This document shows positions 46,602 to 54,844 of a DNA stretch of 64,000 nucleotides, one piece after another. A program made the translations under genes and the position numbers. The stretch is from Vibrio sp. 10N.286.49.B3 (GTDB lineage Bacteria; Pseudomonadota; Gammaproteobacteria; Enterobacterales; Vibrionaceae). Location of the stretch: positions 1-64,000 of the forward strand of contig NZ_MCUV01000004.1 in NCBI RefSeq assembly GCF_002873395.1, in the 5' to 3' direction. Below the pieces are notes generated by a model that saw only the letters and a list, made by a program, of their open reading frames with translations, did not search any database and was not told where the DNA came from. Numbering within the stretch: position 1 is the stretch's first letter; each line of letters starts with the position of its first letter.

Positions 46602-46943
46602 TTACGATCGCTTTGGCAACACCCCACCACTGAGGTATAAACCAACTGCAGCGAGAACCGGATAACCAAAGGCTTCGTTGATCATCACGCCGATGTAAGC
46701 CCAGTCATAGCCATGCAAACTGCCGATGATCACCACGCTGTGCAGTCCGACATAGGGCACGGTGAACAACAAAACAATGTAGCGTTGCAGCAATCGAAAC
46801 GGCTGATAGGCTTTAAGCAGTTCGATTTTTTGTTGCGCTTTCTCTTCGTCGGTAAAGATAATCATATCTCCCGTGTTGATGATCGCTTCTAGCCCTTTTT
46901 CTACGGCTCGTGGGCTACCAAATAAACGTCCGAATAACCCCAT
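46602..46943 (-). CDS. Phage-type holin
   Basis: A 113-residue membrane protein with a charged amphipathic N-terminal half (RAVEKGLEAIINTGDMIIFTDEEKAQQKIELL) and two hydrophobic segments at about 53-75 and 80-107. This is the layout of the phage/GTA 3TM-type holin family, which makes membrane lesions so that the endolysin can reach the cell wall. It follows the endolysin gene by 2 bp, forming a lysis cassette. I infer holin function from family pattern and position. Confidence 0.7.
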   Translation of the reverse strand: MGLFGRLFGSPRAVEKGLEAIINTGDMIIFTDEEKAQQKIELLKAYQPFRLLQRYIVLLFTVPYVGLHSVVIIGSLHGYDWAYIGVMINEAFGYPVLAAVGLYLSGGVLPKRS

Positions 46944-46945
46944 CG

Positions 46946-47419
46946 TTACCCCTCCTTGTTGTGTTTAGGGTGATCGCTGCCCTGCTTATTATGTGTCACT
47001 AAAAAACGCTGCACATCAAACGACGGACACGCTTTGGCCGCTGACCAATCTCGATGCCCTTTGATCTGCGTATGGCTCAGTTGGTGCTGCGCCATCAGTT
47101 GAGTGAGCAATTGCCAGAGCGCCTCTTTTTGCTCAGTAGTGAAGTTATCTTGCGCTTTAAGTTGCTCATCGACCCCACCGACTAAGCAGATACCTAGGTT
47201 GGCGCGGTTATGCCCTCGAACGTGTGCGCCGGTTTGATTGAGCGGACGACCTAACTGCACCTCGCCACTGCGGGTAATAACAAAGTGATAACCTATGTCT
47301 CGCCAGTGACGTTCGTTAACATGCCAAGCGCGGATCTCTTTGACGCCGATATCGCGTGACGCTGGTGTAGCAGAGCAGTGCACCGTCACCCATTGGATCT
47401 CCTTATTAGAGCGCGTCAT
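46946..47419 (-). CDS. N-acetylmuramoyl-L-alanine amidase (phage endolysin)
   Basis: A 157-residue amidase of the T7-lysozyme type (Amidase_2) cleaving the bond between muramic acid and L-alanine in peptidoglycan. The likely zinc ligands are H14 (VTVHCSATP), H122 (KGHRDW) and C131 (KACPSFDV), spaced as in T7 lysozyme. There is no signal peptide, which fits holin-dependent release. It overlaps the upstream gene by 14 bp. It is part of a short phage lysis cassette stranded between the two polysaccharide loci. Confidence 0.88.
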   Translation of the reverse strand: MTRSNKEIQWVTVHCSATPASRDIGVKEIRAWHVNERHWRDIGYHFVITRSGEVQLGRPLNQTGAHVRGHNRANLGICLVGGVDEQLKAQDNFTTEQKEALWQLLTQLMAQHQLSHTQIKGHRDWSAAKACPSFDVQRFLVTHNKQGSDHPKHNKEG

Positions 47420-48011
47420 TATTCACCTCCTTAATTACCTGCTTACTCACCGCCTTGTCTGCGACTGATAGGTCTAAGTCCACCAGCAAGGTTTGCTCTA
47501 GCTGTTCGACATAACGTTGGCAGCGCTGCTCGAGTTGACTGACTTGGCTAAAAATACTTTGCGTGGCTTGGGTTGGGCTCAAGGGATCGAACAAGGATAA
47601 GAATTCGACGCCGCTGTTGGTGAGCAAGTTGGCATCGTAGGGCGCAGGCGGTTTATTGGCTTGCACCGCGCGACCATTTAATGCAAAGCGCGCTAATGCC
47701 ATGTGGGCGATCACTCGACTGGCGCAATGGGGATGAACCAGTTGCAAGCTTTGGCTGGTGTGCGCCATTAACCAGCGATGGGTTCGTTGATAGACGCGCT
47801 GCGAACGTGGCAGGTAGCGTAAGGTGAAAAGTGCATCGCCAAGTGGGTGGTTGCGAGCGTGTCGGGCTTGGCTAAAGAGCAGCATTTCCCGCGTTTCGTC
47901 CCACCGTTGATTGGCCAAACTGCTGATCCCAGGGTGGGATAATGCACCTGTAACAGATTGATTATGGGCTTTAATTAGCCATTCTACTAATAAAGTCATC
48001 GTGTTCCTCAT
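47406..48011 (-). CDS. Unknown protein, first gene of the lysis cassette
   Basis: A 201-residue protein, basic in its first half (many Arg and His) with a C-terminal helical stretch. I recognise no domain. An ATG four codons downstream (47999) is an alternative start. It overlaps the endolysin gene by 14 bp and is transcribed with endolysin and holin, so a phage origin is likely. A structural, regulatory or cargo function cannot be told apart. Confidence 0.65.
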   Translation of the reverse strand: MRNTMTLLVEWLIKAHNQSVTGALSHPGISSLANQRWDETREMLLFSQARHARNHPLGDALFTLRYLPRSQRVYQRTHRWLMAHTSQSLQLVHPHCASRVIAHMALARFALNGRAVQANKPPAPYDANLLTNSGVEFLSLFDPLSPTQATQSIFSQVSQLEQRCQRYVEQLEQTLLVDLDLSVADKAVSKQVIKEVNNDAL

Positions 48012-48442
48012 TTGAAAAACAGCATCAAAGAAAAATTTCCCTCGGTTTGGCTGAGTTCAATTTCCCTGTGCGTGACAGCAATATTTCTGTCACTAATGAC
48101 TTTAAGTGTGAGCAATGCAGATTGGAAACGATAAGAGCGTGATCGAGTTACTATTAATACAACAAAATCTGTGAATGGTTTTCACTCTCTTAGCTGATAA
48201 ATGCAAAGAGTAAATGCCAACTTTTCAATATTTTGAACTCAACCACAAAACTGAATGCTGTTTAAAATTTGCACTACCAATCTGAGTTTTTGCTCGTTAG
48301 TCTCTAGAGCACCTATCTGGTAACATTTAGATAACAATGAAAACATTCGATAAACATGCGCGCTGTATTTGGCATTAAGTTTCAGTCAATGCATGTAATT
48401 TATAAAGAGCTAGCATAACCGCACTAATAATGAGGACTTACC
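48012..48442. other. Divergent intergenic region of the phage-derived block
   Basis: A 431-bp gap between the leftward lysis genes and rightward replication genes, with no gene visible. It should contain both promoters. An inverted repeat at 48072-48093 is the only clear operator-like element. GAGG lies at ribosome-binding distance before the ATG at 48443. Confidence 0.5.
48072..48093. promoter_or_regulatory. Operator-like inverted repeat
   Basis: GTGACAG at 48072-48078 and CTGTCAC at 48087-48093 form a perfect 7-bp inverted repeat with an 8-base spacer. It lies about 60 bp upstream of the leftward lysis cassette. The arms are the reverse of a LexA box (CTGT-N8-ACAG), so a different dimeric repressor is more likely. 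No repressor gene is nearby. Confidence 0.3.
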
Positions 48443-49120
48443 ATGTGTAAACATCTGGTCGCCAAGACCATGCTCGTAGAAACAGGATCACCAATGGCCA
48501 AATTGGTTTTGCTGAAAATCGCTGACAATGCCAACGTTCACGGACACTGTTTTCCTTCCTACGGCTACCTAGCCAAAATGTGTGAATTGTCACTGCGCAC
48601 TGTACAAAAACACGTTAAGGGCTTGGAAGAAAAGGGCCTGCTCACCATCACTCATCGTCACGCTAAAAATGGTCGTCAAAGCAGTAATTTATTTATCCTC
48701 AATCTAAAAGAGATAGAGCGCAGAAGCTTCGCGGCACTGGGCGTTGATGATGCACCATCGGAGGTGGAAGCAGATGCCACCATAATCAGTCATAAAGAAT
48801 CTAAAGATAATAATTCGTTTGAAATGACCTTCAGCGCTACTGATGGACAATACATTCTTAGCCAAACGGAATATGAACTTTGGATCTCTTGCTACCCTGC
48901 CCTGGAAATTGAACATGAGTTGTTAGCCATTCATGCTTGGCTTGAGTCAAACCCGACCAAACGTAAAGATCTCAATGGCACGAAAAGTTTTATTAATGCC
49001 TGGTTACGTCGCTCGCAAATCAAACCGGCCACAAGCAAAGCTTCATCTGAGCACAAAAAAGATAACGACTCACTCATCGACGATCACTGGCTAAAAGGAG
49101 TGGAAAATGACCTATTTTGA
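48443..49120 (+). CDS. Phage replication protein with winged-helix domain (O-like)
   Basis: A 225-residue protein. The first 90 residues form a winged-helix DNA-binding domain (AKLVLLKIADNANVHGHCFP, then LAKMCELSLRTVQKHVKGLE). The C-terminal part (residues about 145-195, ISCYPALEIEHELLAIHAWL followed by FINAWLRRS) is like the DnaT/O-protein tail found in phage and plasmid replication initiators. It overlaps the P-like gene by 14 bp. Together they resemble the lambda O-P pair that recruits host helicase to a phage origin. Confidence 0.72.
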   Translation: MCKHLVAKTMLVETGSPMAKLVLLKIADNANVHGHCFPSYGYLAKMCELSLRTVQKHVKGLEEKGLLTITHRHAKNGRQSSNLFILNLKEIERRSFAALGVDDAPSEVEADATIISHKESKDNNSFEMTFSATDGQYILSQTEYELWISCYPALEIEHELLAIHAWLESNPTKRKDLNGTKSFINAWLRRSQIKPATSKASSEHKKDNDSLIDDHWLKGVENDLF

Positions 49121-49571
49121 TCCCTCTCGTGAGCAAGTAGAGATGATCGTTAATCAGCTTTTTGCTCAGCTACAAGGTTTATACCCGGCATGGCGACAAG
49201 CGTTTGCGACTACCGAAGAGATGAACAATGCCAAACGCGCTTGGGTGAAGGCGTTTATTGAGCGCGGCATTACTCGTATAGAGCAGATCCAACTGGGGCT
49301 TTCAGCGGCTCGTCACGATACTAATAGCTTTATACCTAGTGCCGGTCAGTTTTGTAATTGGTGTTTAGAGATCGATATGGATGCGGCATTTGCTCGTCAT
49401 ATTGCGGGTCAACCAAAAGGTGAACGTGAACGCTGGGTAATGGGCCAAGCTAAGTTTAATACCAGTCGTTTACCCTATCCGCAAGCGCGTAAGTTATTTT
49501 GCTCCTTCTTTCAGCAAGCCGTTGAGCAGGAAGCTAAGAGCAGAACAAAATTACAACTTAATCGTAGTTAA
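49107..49571 (+). CDS. Phage replication protein P-like (helicase loader)
   Basis: A 154-residue protein resembling the N-terminal region of phage lambda P-type replication proteins: LFAQLQGLYPAWRQAF, AKRAWVKAFIERGI and the motif FIPSAGQFCNWC. Such proteins bring the host DnaB helicase to the origin. It is shorter than lambda P (233 residues). It overlaps the preceding O-like gene by 14 bp, as usual for replication pairs. No integrase, capsid or tail genes are near it, so the block is a remnant or satellite. Confidence 0.75.
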   Translation: MTYFDPSREQVEMIVNQLFAQLQGLYPAWRQAFATTEEMNNAKRAWVKAFIERGITRIEQIQLGLSAARHDTNSFIPSAGQFCNWCLEIDMDAAFARHIAGQPKGERERWVMGQAKFNTSRLPYPQARKLFCSFFQQAVEQEAKSRTKLQLNRS

Positions 49572-49663
49572 AAGAGGAGAGATAAAGATAAGTAATTAGA
49601 CGTAAGGTTGGCGGTCAATAAAGCGGAAGTAATAATTAAATTTGTTAGAAAGGAAAGATTAAT

Positions 49664-50170
49664 ATGCCAAAGTTTCTTAAGCAGCATCCTATTTGTATTC
49701 AAATTGAGGTGGGTGGGATTTCGTTTAGTTATATAAGTGTACAACCTAATGCTCAACCTTTATCGGCAGATGAGCGTAAGTACCTTAAGAATAAATTAGC
49801 GCGCTTGACTGGTAAGTCGCATACCATTGCAGCAGCTTTAGTTCATGTTTACCCCCGTGCCCTCAGTGCTGATACATTATGTCAACTGGCGGATCTAAAA
49901 AGTGAAACCGCTCTTAAATCACAGCTTAATATTATTCGCGATACCTTCAAACTCTATTATGCTCGAACTCATTCACATCTCTGTTACGGTCCACAGGGTA
50001 ATACTAGCGAAGATATGAATGAGGGACAGCATCAAACCTTGTATGAAGACAGTCATCAAAACACAACAAAGAACCAGCATAGTAACATCTCGATAAATAC
50101 GTGGGCGATAGATGCCAGGCAATTGCGTGATTTTCGTGCCAATAAGTTATTAAATAAGAGTTTTTGGTAG
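49664..50170 (+). CDS. Unknown protein, possibly a DNA-binding regulator
   Basis: A 168-residue protein with an acceptable ribosome-binding site (AAAGGA 9 bp before the ATG). The middle part (about residues 35-105) has a helix pattern with LARLTGKSHTIAAALVHVY and ALKSQLNIIRDTFKLYY that could be a winged-helix fold. I recognise no family. It lies 92 bp after the phage P-like gene and 106 bp before gfcA, on the same strand, so it could belong to either. A role as regulator of the gfc operon is possible. Confidence 0.6.
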   Translation: MPKFLKQHPICIQIEVGGISFSYISVQPNAQPLSADERKYLKNKLARLTGKSHTIAAALVHVYPRALSADTLCQLADLKSETALKSQLNIIRDTFKLYYARTHSHLCYGPQGNTSEDMNEGQHQTLYEDSHQNTTKNQHSNISINTWAIDARQLRDFRANKLLNKSFW

Positions 50171-50209
50171 GTAAATTAATCGGTGTACTCTCGCTTCGTA
50201 ATCAACTAG

Positions 50210-50215
50210 TATAAT
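50210..50215 (+). promoter_or_regulatory. Possible -10 box of the gfcABCD promoter
   Basis: A perfect TATAAT lies 62 bp before the gfcA ATG, without a clear -35 box. Just after it, GTTACA (50224-50229) and TGTAAC (50245-50250) form an inverted repeat that could be an operator or a leader hairpin. Confidence 0.35.
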
Positions 50216-50276
50216 AATAGGGGGTTACAAGCCCTCTACATCGATGTAACAAATCTATAGATAGTAAGGGAATATC

Positions 50277-50510
50277 ATGAAAAATATCGCATTAGCAATG
50301 TTACTTGCTTTAGGTGCATCTTCTGCTTTCGCTGCAACTGAAGTTGCTGGCACTGCAGCAGGTACTGCAACTGGTTCTACCGTAGCAGCAGGCGGCGCAT
50401 CAGGTACTGCAATTGCTATGGGTACAGCAGCGGTTGTTGTTGTAGCTGCCGTTGCTTCAAGCGGTGACGGTACTACTGGTACAACTGGTACAACTGGTAC
50501 AACAAACTAA
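50277..50510 (+). CDS. gfcA: GfcA/YjbE-type small secreted Thr/Gly/Ala-rich protein
   Basis: A 77-residue protein with a signal peptide ending near SAFA and a mature part almost entirely Ala, Gly, Val and Thr. It includes a hydrophobic stretch (GTAAVVVVAAVASS) and a C-terminal GTT repeat. Composition, size and position directly before gfcB/C/D match YjbE/GfcA of E. coli. Its function is not established; it is made with group 4 capsule and exopolysaccharide operons. Confidence 0.8.
   Translation: MKNIALAMLLALGASSAFAATEVAGTAAGTATGSTVAAGGASGTAIAMGTAAVVVVAAVASSGDGTTGTTGTTGTTN
50469..50503 (+). repeat. 9-bp tandem repeat at the 3' end of gfcA
   Basis: Four units of GGTACAACT (the first with one substitution, the last incomplete) encode the repeated Gly-Thr-Thr tail. 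In-frame gain or loss of units would change tail length without breaking the protein. Confidence 0.85.
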
Positions 50511-50534
50511 TTGGATTGATTTAATTAGTTTCTT

Positions 50535-50585
50535 ACCCCTAATCCGAAATGATTTATTCGTATATTATTTGTTATGATTAGGGGT
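50535..50585 (+). terminator. Long-range hairpin between gfcA and gfcB
   Basis: ACCCCTAATC at 50535-50544 pairs perfectly with GATTAGGGGT at 50576-50585 across a 31-base AT-rich loop. Lying between gfcA and gfcB, it may be an attenuator or an RNA-stabilising hairpin, allowing more gfcA than gfcBCD to be made. Confidence 0.45.
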
Positions 50586-50644
50586 GCTTTACCCTCTTTT
50601 ATATTACCCCTCGATTATCAATAAGCTATTAACAAGGTTGTTGT

Positions 50645-51370
50645 ATGCTCAGACCCATGTGCCAGACTCTGGTTCGCTCTCTTGGTTACCTTGCTCGTCC
50701 CTCTTATCTTACTGCGCTTTTTATCCTGACAACCGCAGGCTGCTCACAACAATTTTCCGATGTTAACGCCACACTTAAAGAAGGCATTTACGGCTTTCAA
50801 GATATTGAAATGACCCAAGAACATCTGGCTAACCTGCCCTATGCGAGTACTTATGTACGTATTAATGGTGGGGCGCAAATCTTTATGGTCTTGGCGCTGG
50901 CTGAGAAAAATACGCAAACGGGTGTCACGCAGTTAAAGTGGGTATCGGCTGATAAAGCGATGATTGTTACTGAAGATGGGCGGATTACAAAAACCTTACG
51001 TCTGCCTATTTATAACCTGGCTGGGCTAACTTCTTCTTTTTCTGATTCTTATTTTTCTGCTACGACCAATCAGCAGTGGCAAGCGACCTATGATTGGGAT
51101 AAAAGTGACTATTTAGATAAGCGTTATCACTACGGTTTTGATGCTCAGGTGAGTATGACTGAGCATGACACGAGCACTTTAACTTCCGCGCTATGGACGA
51201 AAAATGTCACCCAATGGCAAGAGCAGGTTTATTTTACTCAGCTTGATCAAACGATCACCAATCAATATTGGCGTGACGAGCAAGGCATGGTGGTGAAATC
51301 GCTGCAATATCTTGGTCCTGATATGAACAAAATTGAGATGGAAATTCTTAAGCCTTACCTGGAGCGTTAA
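50645..51370 (+). CDS. gfcB: GfcB/YjbF-type capsule lipoprotein
   Basis: A 241-residue predicted outer-membrane lipoprotein with a long N-terminal region before the lipobox TAGC (cysteine 33). The start could be shorter: an ATG at codon 5 is available. The mature part (GFQDIEMTQEHLANLPYASTYVRI, then GAQIFMVLALAE and VKWVSAD-like segments) matches the YjbF/GfcB family. Its stop overlaps the gfcC start by one base. It belongs to a four-gene operon with known roles in group 4 capsule secretion in E. coli. Confidence 0.87.
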   Translation: MLRPMCQTLVRSLGYLARPSYLTALFILTTAGCSQQFSDVNATLKEGIYGFQDIEMTQEHLANLPYASTYVRINGGAQIFMVLALAEKNTQTGVTQLKWVSADKAMIVTEDGRITKTLRLPIYNLAGLTSSFSDSYFSATTNQQWQATYDWDKSDYLDKRYHYGFDAQVSMTEHDTSTLTSALWTKNVTQWQEQVYFTQLDQTITNQYWRDEQGMVVKSLQYLGPDMNKIEMEILKPYLER

Positions 51371-52236
51371 TGGTTATGTTGTTTTCTTTTTTTGCTACCT
51401 TGCTGCTTAGTTTTGTTAGTGTTGCTCAAGCCAATGTTCAGCCTAGCTCTCAAATCAATAGCCAAACCACCAGTAGCCAACCGGCACTCACCGTTGATGT
51501 GACACCAGCGGCTTTGGTGCAACTGCAATACCCACAAGCAGTTCGTCTTGATCAAGTGATGAGCGATGGCTTACTTCACCACCAACAAGCGCTGCAAGCT
51601 TCTTCTCATCGACCTTATGCGCCCTACTCGCTGGCGAATAAACTGTTTGATAATCATAAACAAGCACAAACCGATCGCCTTTATCATCAGGTTATCGATC
51701 AATTAGCTTTGCTCGCTCGCTATGAAATTATCGACAAGAATAAAACCATCACCGCCAACAGCAAACGACAAATGGCTGGCATCATTATTGAGCAGTTAAA
51801 AGCGCACCGTTATGGCTATCGTGAGTTGATCAGTCTTGATTTTGATTTGATCCGCCTGGATGAGCAGCATAATCCGCAATTACAGGGCAGCTATGAACTG
51901 CAACTGGCGCAGCGTCCTACTCAAATTCAGGTCTATGGTAATGTCCATCAAGTGGCGAAGATTGATTTTGTTGCCTCGCGCTCGATTACTGACTATTTAG
52001 CTTTGGTTTCTCCGTTAGAAGCGCCGGGCAATAACAGCAATGTCTGGTTGATTTTCCCTGATGGCAACATTGAAAAGTCCGGTTATGCCTATTGGAATGA
52101 TCAACATGCGACGCTGGCACCGGGCACGATGATCTTCTGGGGCTTTAACCGTGATTGGTTTGCTAACCCTGCTGATATTGACCTTGATGAACTTGAAAGC
52201 AATATTGCCACTCTGCTCACTATGGTAAGGGGCTAA
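51370..52236 (+). CDS. gfcC: GfcC/YjbG-type periplasmic capsule protein
   Basis: A 288-residue secreted protein with a signal peptide ending near VAQA. It contains a region resembling the GfcC beta-grasp domains (VNVHGNV-like strands, here IQVYGNVHQVAKIDF) and a conserved C-terminal part with SGYAYWNDQHATLAPGTMIF. In E. coli GfcC is periplasmic and structurally similar to Wza soluble domains. It lies between gfcB (1-bp overlap) and gfcD (3-bp gap). Confidence 0.85.
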   Translation: MVMLFSFFATLLLSFVSVAQANVQPSSQINSQTTSSQPALTVDVTPAALVQLQYPQAVRLDQVMSDGLLHHQQALQASSHRPYAPYSLANKLFDNHKQAQTDRLYHQVIDQLALLARYEIIDKNKTITANSKRQMAGIIIEQLKAHRYGYRELISLDFDLIRLDEQHNPQLQGSYELQLAQRPTQIQVYGNVHQVAKIDFVASRSITDYLALVSPLEAPGNNSNVWLIFPDGNIEKSGYAYWNDQHATLAPGTMIFWGFNRDWFANPADIDLDELESNIATLLTMVRG

Positions 52237-52239
52237 CTT

Positions 52240-54612
52240 ATGACTCGCTATTCTCAACCGCTTATTGTTGGCTCTCTTGCTGTGCTTTCTCTTGCGCCGA
52301 CACTGGCGAACGCACAATCCAATGCTCAACCGGTGAATCTAAATCCTGTCATGCTGCGCCCTTCGATGGGGGATTTTGGCGGAGTGGGTTTGATGCAGAT
52401 GCGCACGGGTCGTATGGCTCCGGTCGGTGAATTTAACGCTGGCTTTAATTACAACGATGACTATTACCACTACAGCGCAACCATGCAGGTTTTCTCTTGG
52501 CTAGAAGCAACAGCGCGCTATAGTCGAGTTCCTCACCGTAAATTCAATACAAACCCCGACTTTAGCGGTGACAATATTTTTACCGATAAGGGGTTTGATT
52601 TTAAGATCCGCTTATGGGAAGAGAGCTACTGGCTACCGGAAACGTCTTTGGGTATACAAGATTTTGCAGGTAGCGGCCTATTTGATAGTGAGTATATTGC
52701 CGCTACCAAGCAATTTGGTAACCTTGATTTTACTCTTGGCTTTGCTTGGGGCTATTTAGGTCAAAGCGGTAATATGCCTAACCCATTTTGTAAACTCAGC
52801 AGCAAATACTGCGATAGGGATGCAGGTTATAACCCTGATGGTGGTAGTGTTGAATTTGAGCGCTGGTTTAAAGGTAACGCTTCAGTTTATGGTGGGATTG
52901 AATACCAAACAACTCACCAGCCGCTACGATTCAAGGTCGAATATGATGCTAATGATTACACTAGTGATCGTTCTGGTATAGAAATGCCGCAACATGCAAA
53001 ATGGAACTTTGGCTTGCTTTACCAGCTCGGTAATTGGGCAGATATGAAAGTCAGCTATCAACGCGGTGATACGTTGACTTTAGGGGTGAATTTATTTACT
53101 AACTTTAATGAGTTATACGCAACCTGGCGTGATGTTCCTAAGCAGACCATTACTCAATCACCAAGCTCGGCAGATTTAGTCGCTGGTTCGGGTTCTTCTG
53201 ATCCTCAAGACGCTTCTAATCCTCAAACAGCAAAAGCCGAGACAGATTGGGACGCGGTGGCGAAGCTGCTAGAAGATAATGCCGGTTATAAGCAAAACAG
53301 TCTCTCGCTGGTTCATGATGCTTCATTGGTTAATGGTGACAGTGGCGGTCGTGATACTTTAGTTTTAGTCGGTGAACAAAAGAAATACCGTGACCGTGAT
53401 GAAGCGTTGGATCGTGCGGCAGCGATTTTAGCCAATGCGTCTGATGCTGACACCTATCGCATCATTGAGCAAAGAAATGGTGTACCAATGACGCTAACCG
53501 ATATTGATGCTGACCTCTATTATAAGGTGGCAAGCAATGGTTATATCGGTGCTAAGTTAGACGATGCGATTATCTATCACGGAGAAGTGACGCAAGAAGG
53601 TGCGAATCAAGATGATAAACAAGGCGATCAACAAACTCGTTTAAGTGATCAGACATTGGCAGAGAATAAAACGCGTTGGGATGCGGGTTTGTCTCCTATC
53701 TTAGCTCAGTCGGTGGGCGGTCCTGAATCTTTCTATTTTTTCCACTTAGGCGTTAATGCAGGGGCAAGTCTTTGGTTAACCGATAAGGTTGAGGCAAGTG
53801 GCTCTATCTATTTCAATATTGCTGATAACTATGACAAGTTTAACTATGTCGATAGCTCTCCTCATATATCTAATCATGCTGTGCCACGAGTGCGTACGAT
53901 GTTCCGCTCTTATGTTCACGATAACCCAATCCGCTTAAATCACTTACAACTGACGTGGTTTGATCAAGCGGCAGAGGAAGTCTACACCCAAGCCTACGCG
54001 GGTTATTTGGAGATGATGTTTGCAGGTATCGGTGGTGAGGTGTTATATCGCCCGATGGCAGAGAACTGGGCATTAGGTTTGGATCTTAACTTAGTCAGTC
54101 AGCGTGATCCTGATAGTTGGTTTGGCGTGTTTGATGAAGCCTATTACTACTTTGATGGTTATGATAGCAGCAACTGTGATGGCTCGGCCTCTTGTCAAAA
54201 TTATGTACTGGATAAAGGCGTTACTGGTTTTATCACCGCTTATTATATGCCGCAATGGGATTGGTTAGAAAACTCACTACTTAAGGTCAGCGCAGGACAA
54301 TTCTTAGGAGGTGATATTGGTGCTCGACTAGATATATCTAAGCAATTTAAATCAGGAATGATTGTCGGTGGTTATGTTACAAGGACTGAACTAAGCACTG
54401 TTGAATATGGTGAGGGTAGCTATAATAAAGGTATCTATGTATCGATTCCATTTGATATTTTGACAGTGAAACCGAGCACTAGCCGTGGTCAATTTGGCTG
54501 GCAACCGATCACCCGCGACGGCGGTCAAATCCTTAACCGCAAGTACCAACTGTTCGACGTCACCGACGCCCGCTCCCCATGGTACCAGCGCAAGAATGTA
54601 GCAACACCATAG
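52240..54612 (+). CDS. gfcD: GfcD/YjbH-type large outer-membrane protein
   Basis: A 790-residue outer-membrane protein with a signal peptide ending near ANAQ. The family start motif reads MLRPSMGDFGGVGLMQMRTG. An N-terminal barrel half (to about residue 310), a low-complexity linker (about 315-340), a periplasmic domain (about 340-470) and a C-terminal barrel half follow. The architecture matches YjbH/GfcD, and it closes the gfcABCD operon. The diverged paralogue at 21481-23664 belongs to the Wzy-type side of the locus. Confidence 0.9.
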   Translation: MTRYSQPLIVGSLAVLSLAPTLANAQSNAQPVNLNPVMLRPSMGDFGGVGLMQMRTGRMAPVGEFNAGFNYNDDYYHYSATMQVFSWLEATARYSRVPHRKFNTNPDFSGDNIFTDKGFDFKIRLWEESYWLPETSLGIQDFAGSGLFDSEYIAATKQFGNLDFTLGFAWGYLGQSGNMPNPFCKLSSKYCDRDAGYNPDGGSVEFERWFKGNASVYGGIEYQTTHQPLRFKVEYDANDYTSDRSGIEMPQHAKWNFGLLYQLGNWADMKVSYQRGDTLTLGVNLFTNFNELYATWRDVPKQTITQSPSSADLVAGSGSSDPQDASNPQTAKAETDWDAVAKLLEDNAGYKQNSLSLVHDASLVNGDSGGRDTLVLVGEQKKYRDRDEALDRAAAILANASDADTYRIIEQRNGVPMTLTDIDADLYYKVASNGYIGAKLDDAIIYHGEVTQEGANQDDKQGDQQTRLSDQTLAENKTRWDAGLSPILAQSVGGPESFYFFHLGVNAGASLWLTDKVEASGSIYFNIADNYDKFNYVDSSPHISNHAVPRVRTMFRSYVHDNPIRLNHLQLTWFDQAAEEVYTQAYAGYLEMMFAGIGGEVLYRPMAENWALGLDLNLVSQRDPDSWFGVFDEAYYYFDGYDSSNCDGSASCQNYVLDKGVTGFITAYYMPQWDWLENSLLKVSAGQFLGGDIGARLDISKQFKSGMIVGGYVTRTELSTVEYGEGSYNKGIYVSIPFDILTVKPSTSRGQFGWQPITRDGGQILNRKYQLFDVTDARSPWYQRKNVATP

Positions 54613-54641
54613 GGGATCGCAATATAGAGGTCACTACGCAG

Positions 54642-54670
54642 ATCGTTCAAGCCCACACACCTTGAACGAT
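54642..54670 (+). terminator. Hairpin after gfcD
   Basis: ATCGTTCAAG at 54642-54651 pairs perfectly with CTTGAACGAT at 54661-54670 across a 9-base loop, 29 bp after the gfcD stop. The downstream tail is only moderately T-rich. Confidence 0.5.
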
Positions 54671-54681
54671 TTGCCGCTTGC

Positions 54682-54808
54682 CTTTGCTCTTACTTTCCCC
54701 TTTTATCTTTCCCCTTTTATCTTTCCCCTGCTCTTCGCTCTTACTGCTCTTCACTTCCCACTTTCTCTCACTGCTCCTGCTCTTAACTTTTATCTTTCCC
54801 TCAATTTT
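54682..54808 (+). repeat. Pyrimidine-rich tract with 14-bp tandem repeat
   Basis: About 125 bp of mostly C and T on the plus strand, including two exact TTTTATCTTTCCCC units (54701-54728) and a third partial copy near 54787. It lies between gfcD and neuA. I see no coding potential. Strongly asymmetric tracts like this can form unusual structures or arise by slippage. Confidence 0.7.
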
Positions 54809-54844
54809 TGATAAACTCAAATAAAACATACGAGTCCAACCCTA

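Noticed and set aside
48072-48093. SOS (LexA) box upstream of the lysis cassette
   Set aside because: The arms are in the opposite order (GTGACAG, then CTGTCAC), so it does not match CTGT-N8-ACAG. I kept it only as an unassigned operator-like repeat.
54647-54829. A 60-codon minus-strand frame rich in Lys, Ser and Glu
   Set aside because: It is the complement of the pyrimidine-rich tract. Its composition follows from the repeat and there is no ribosome-binding site or family similarity.
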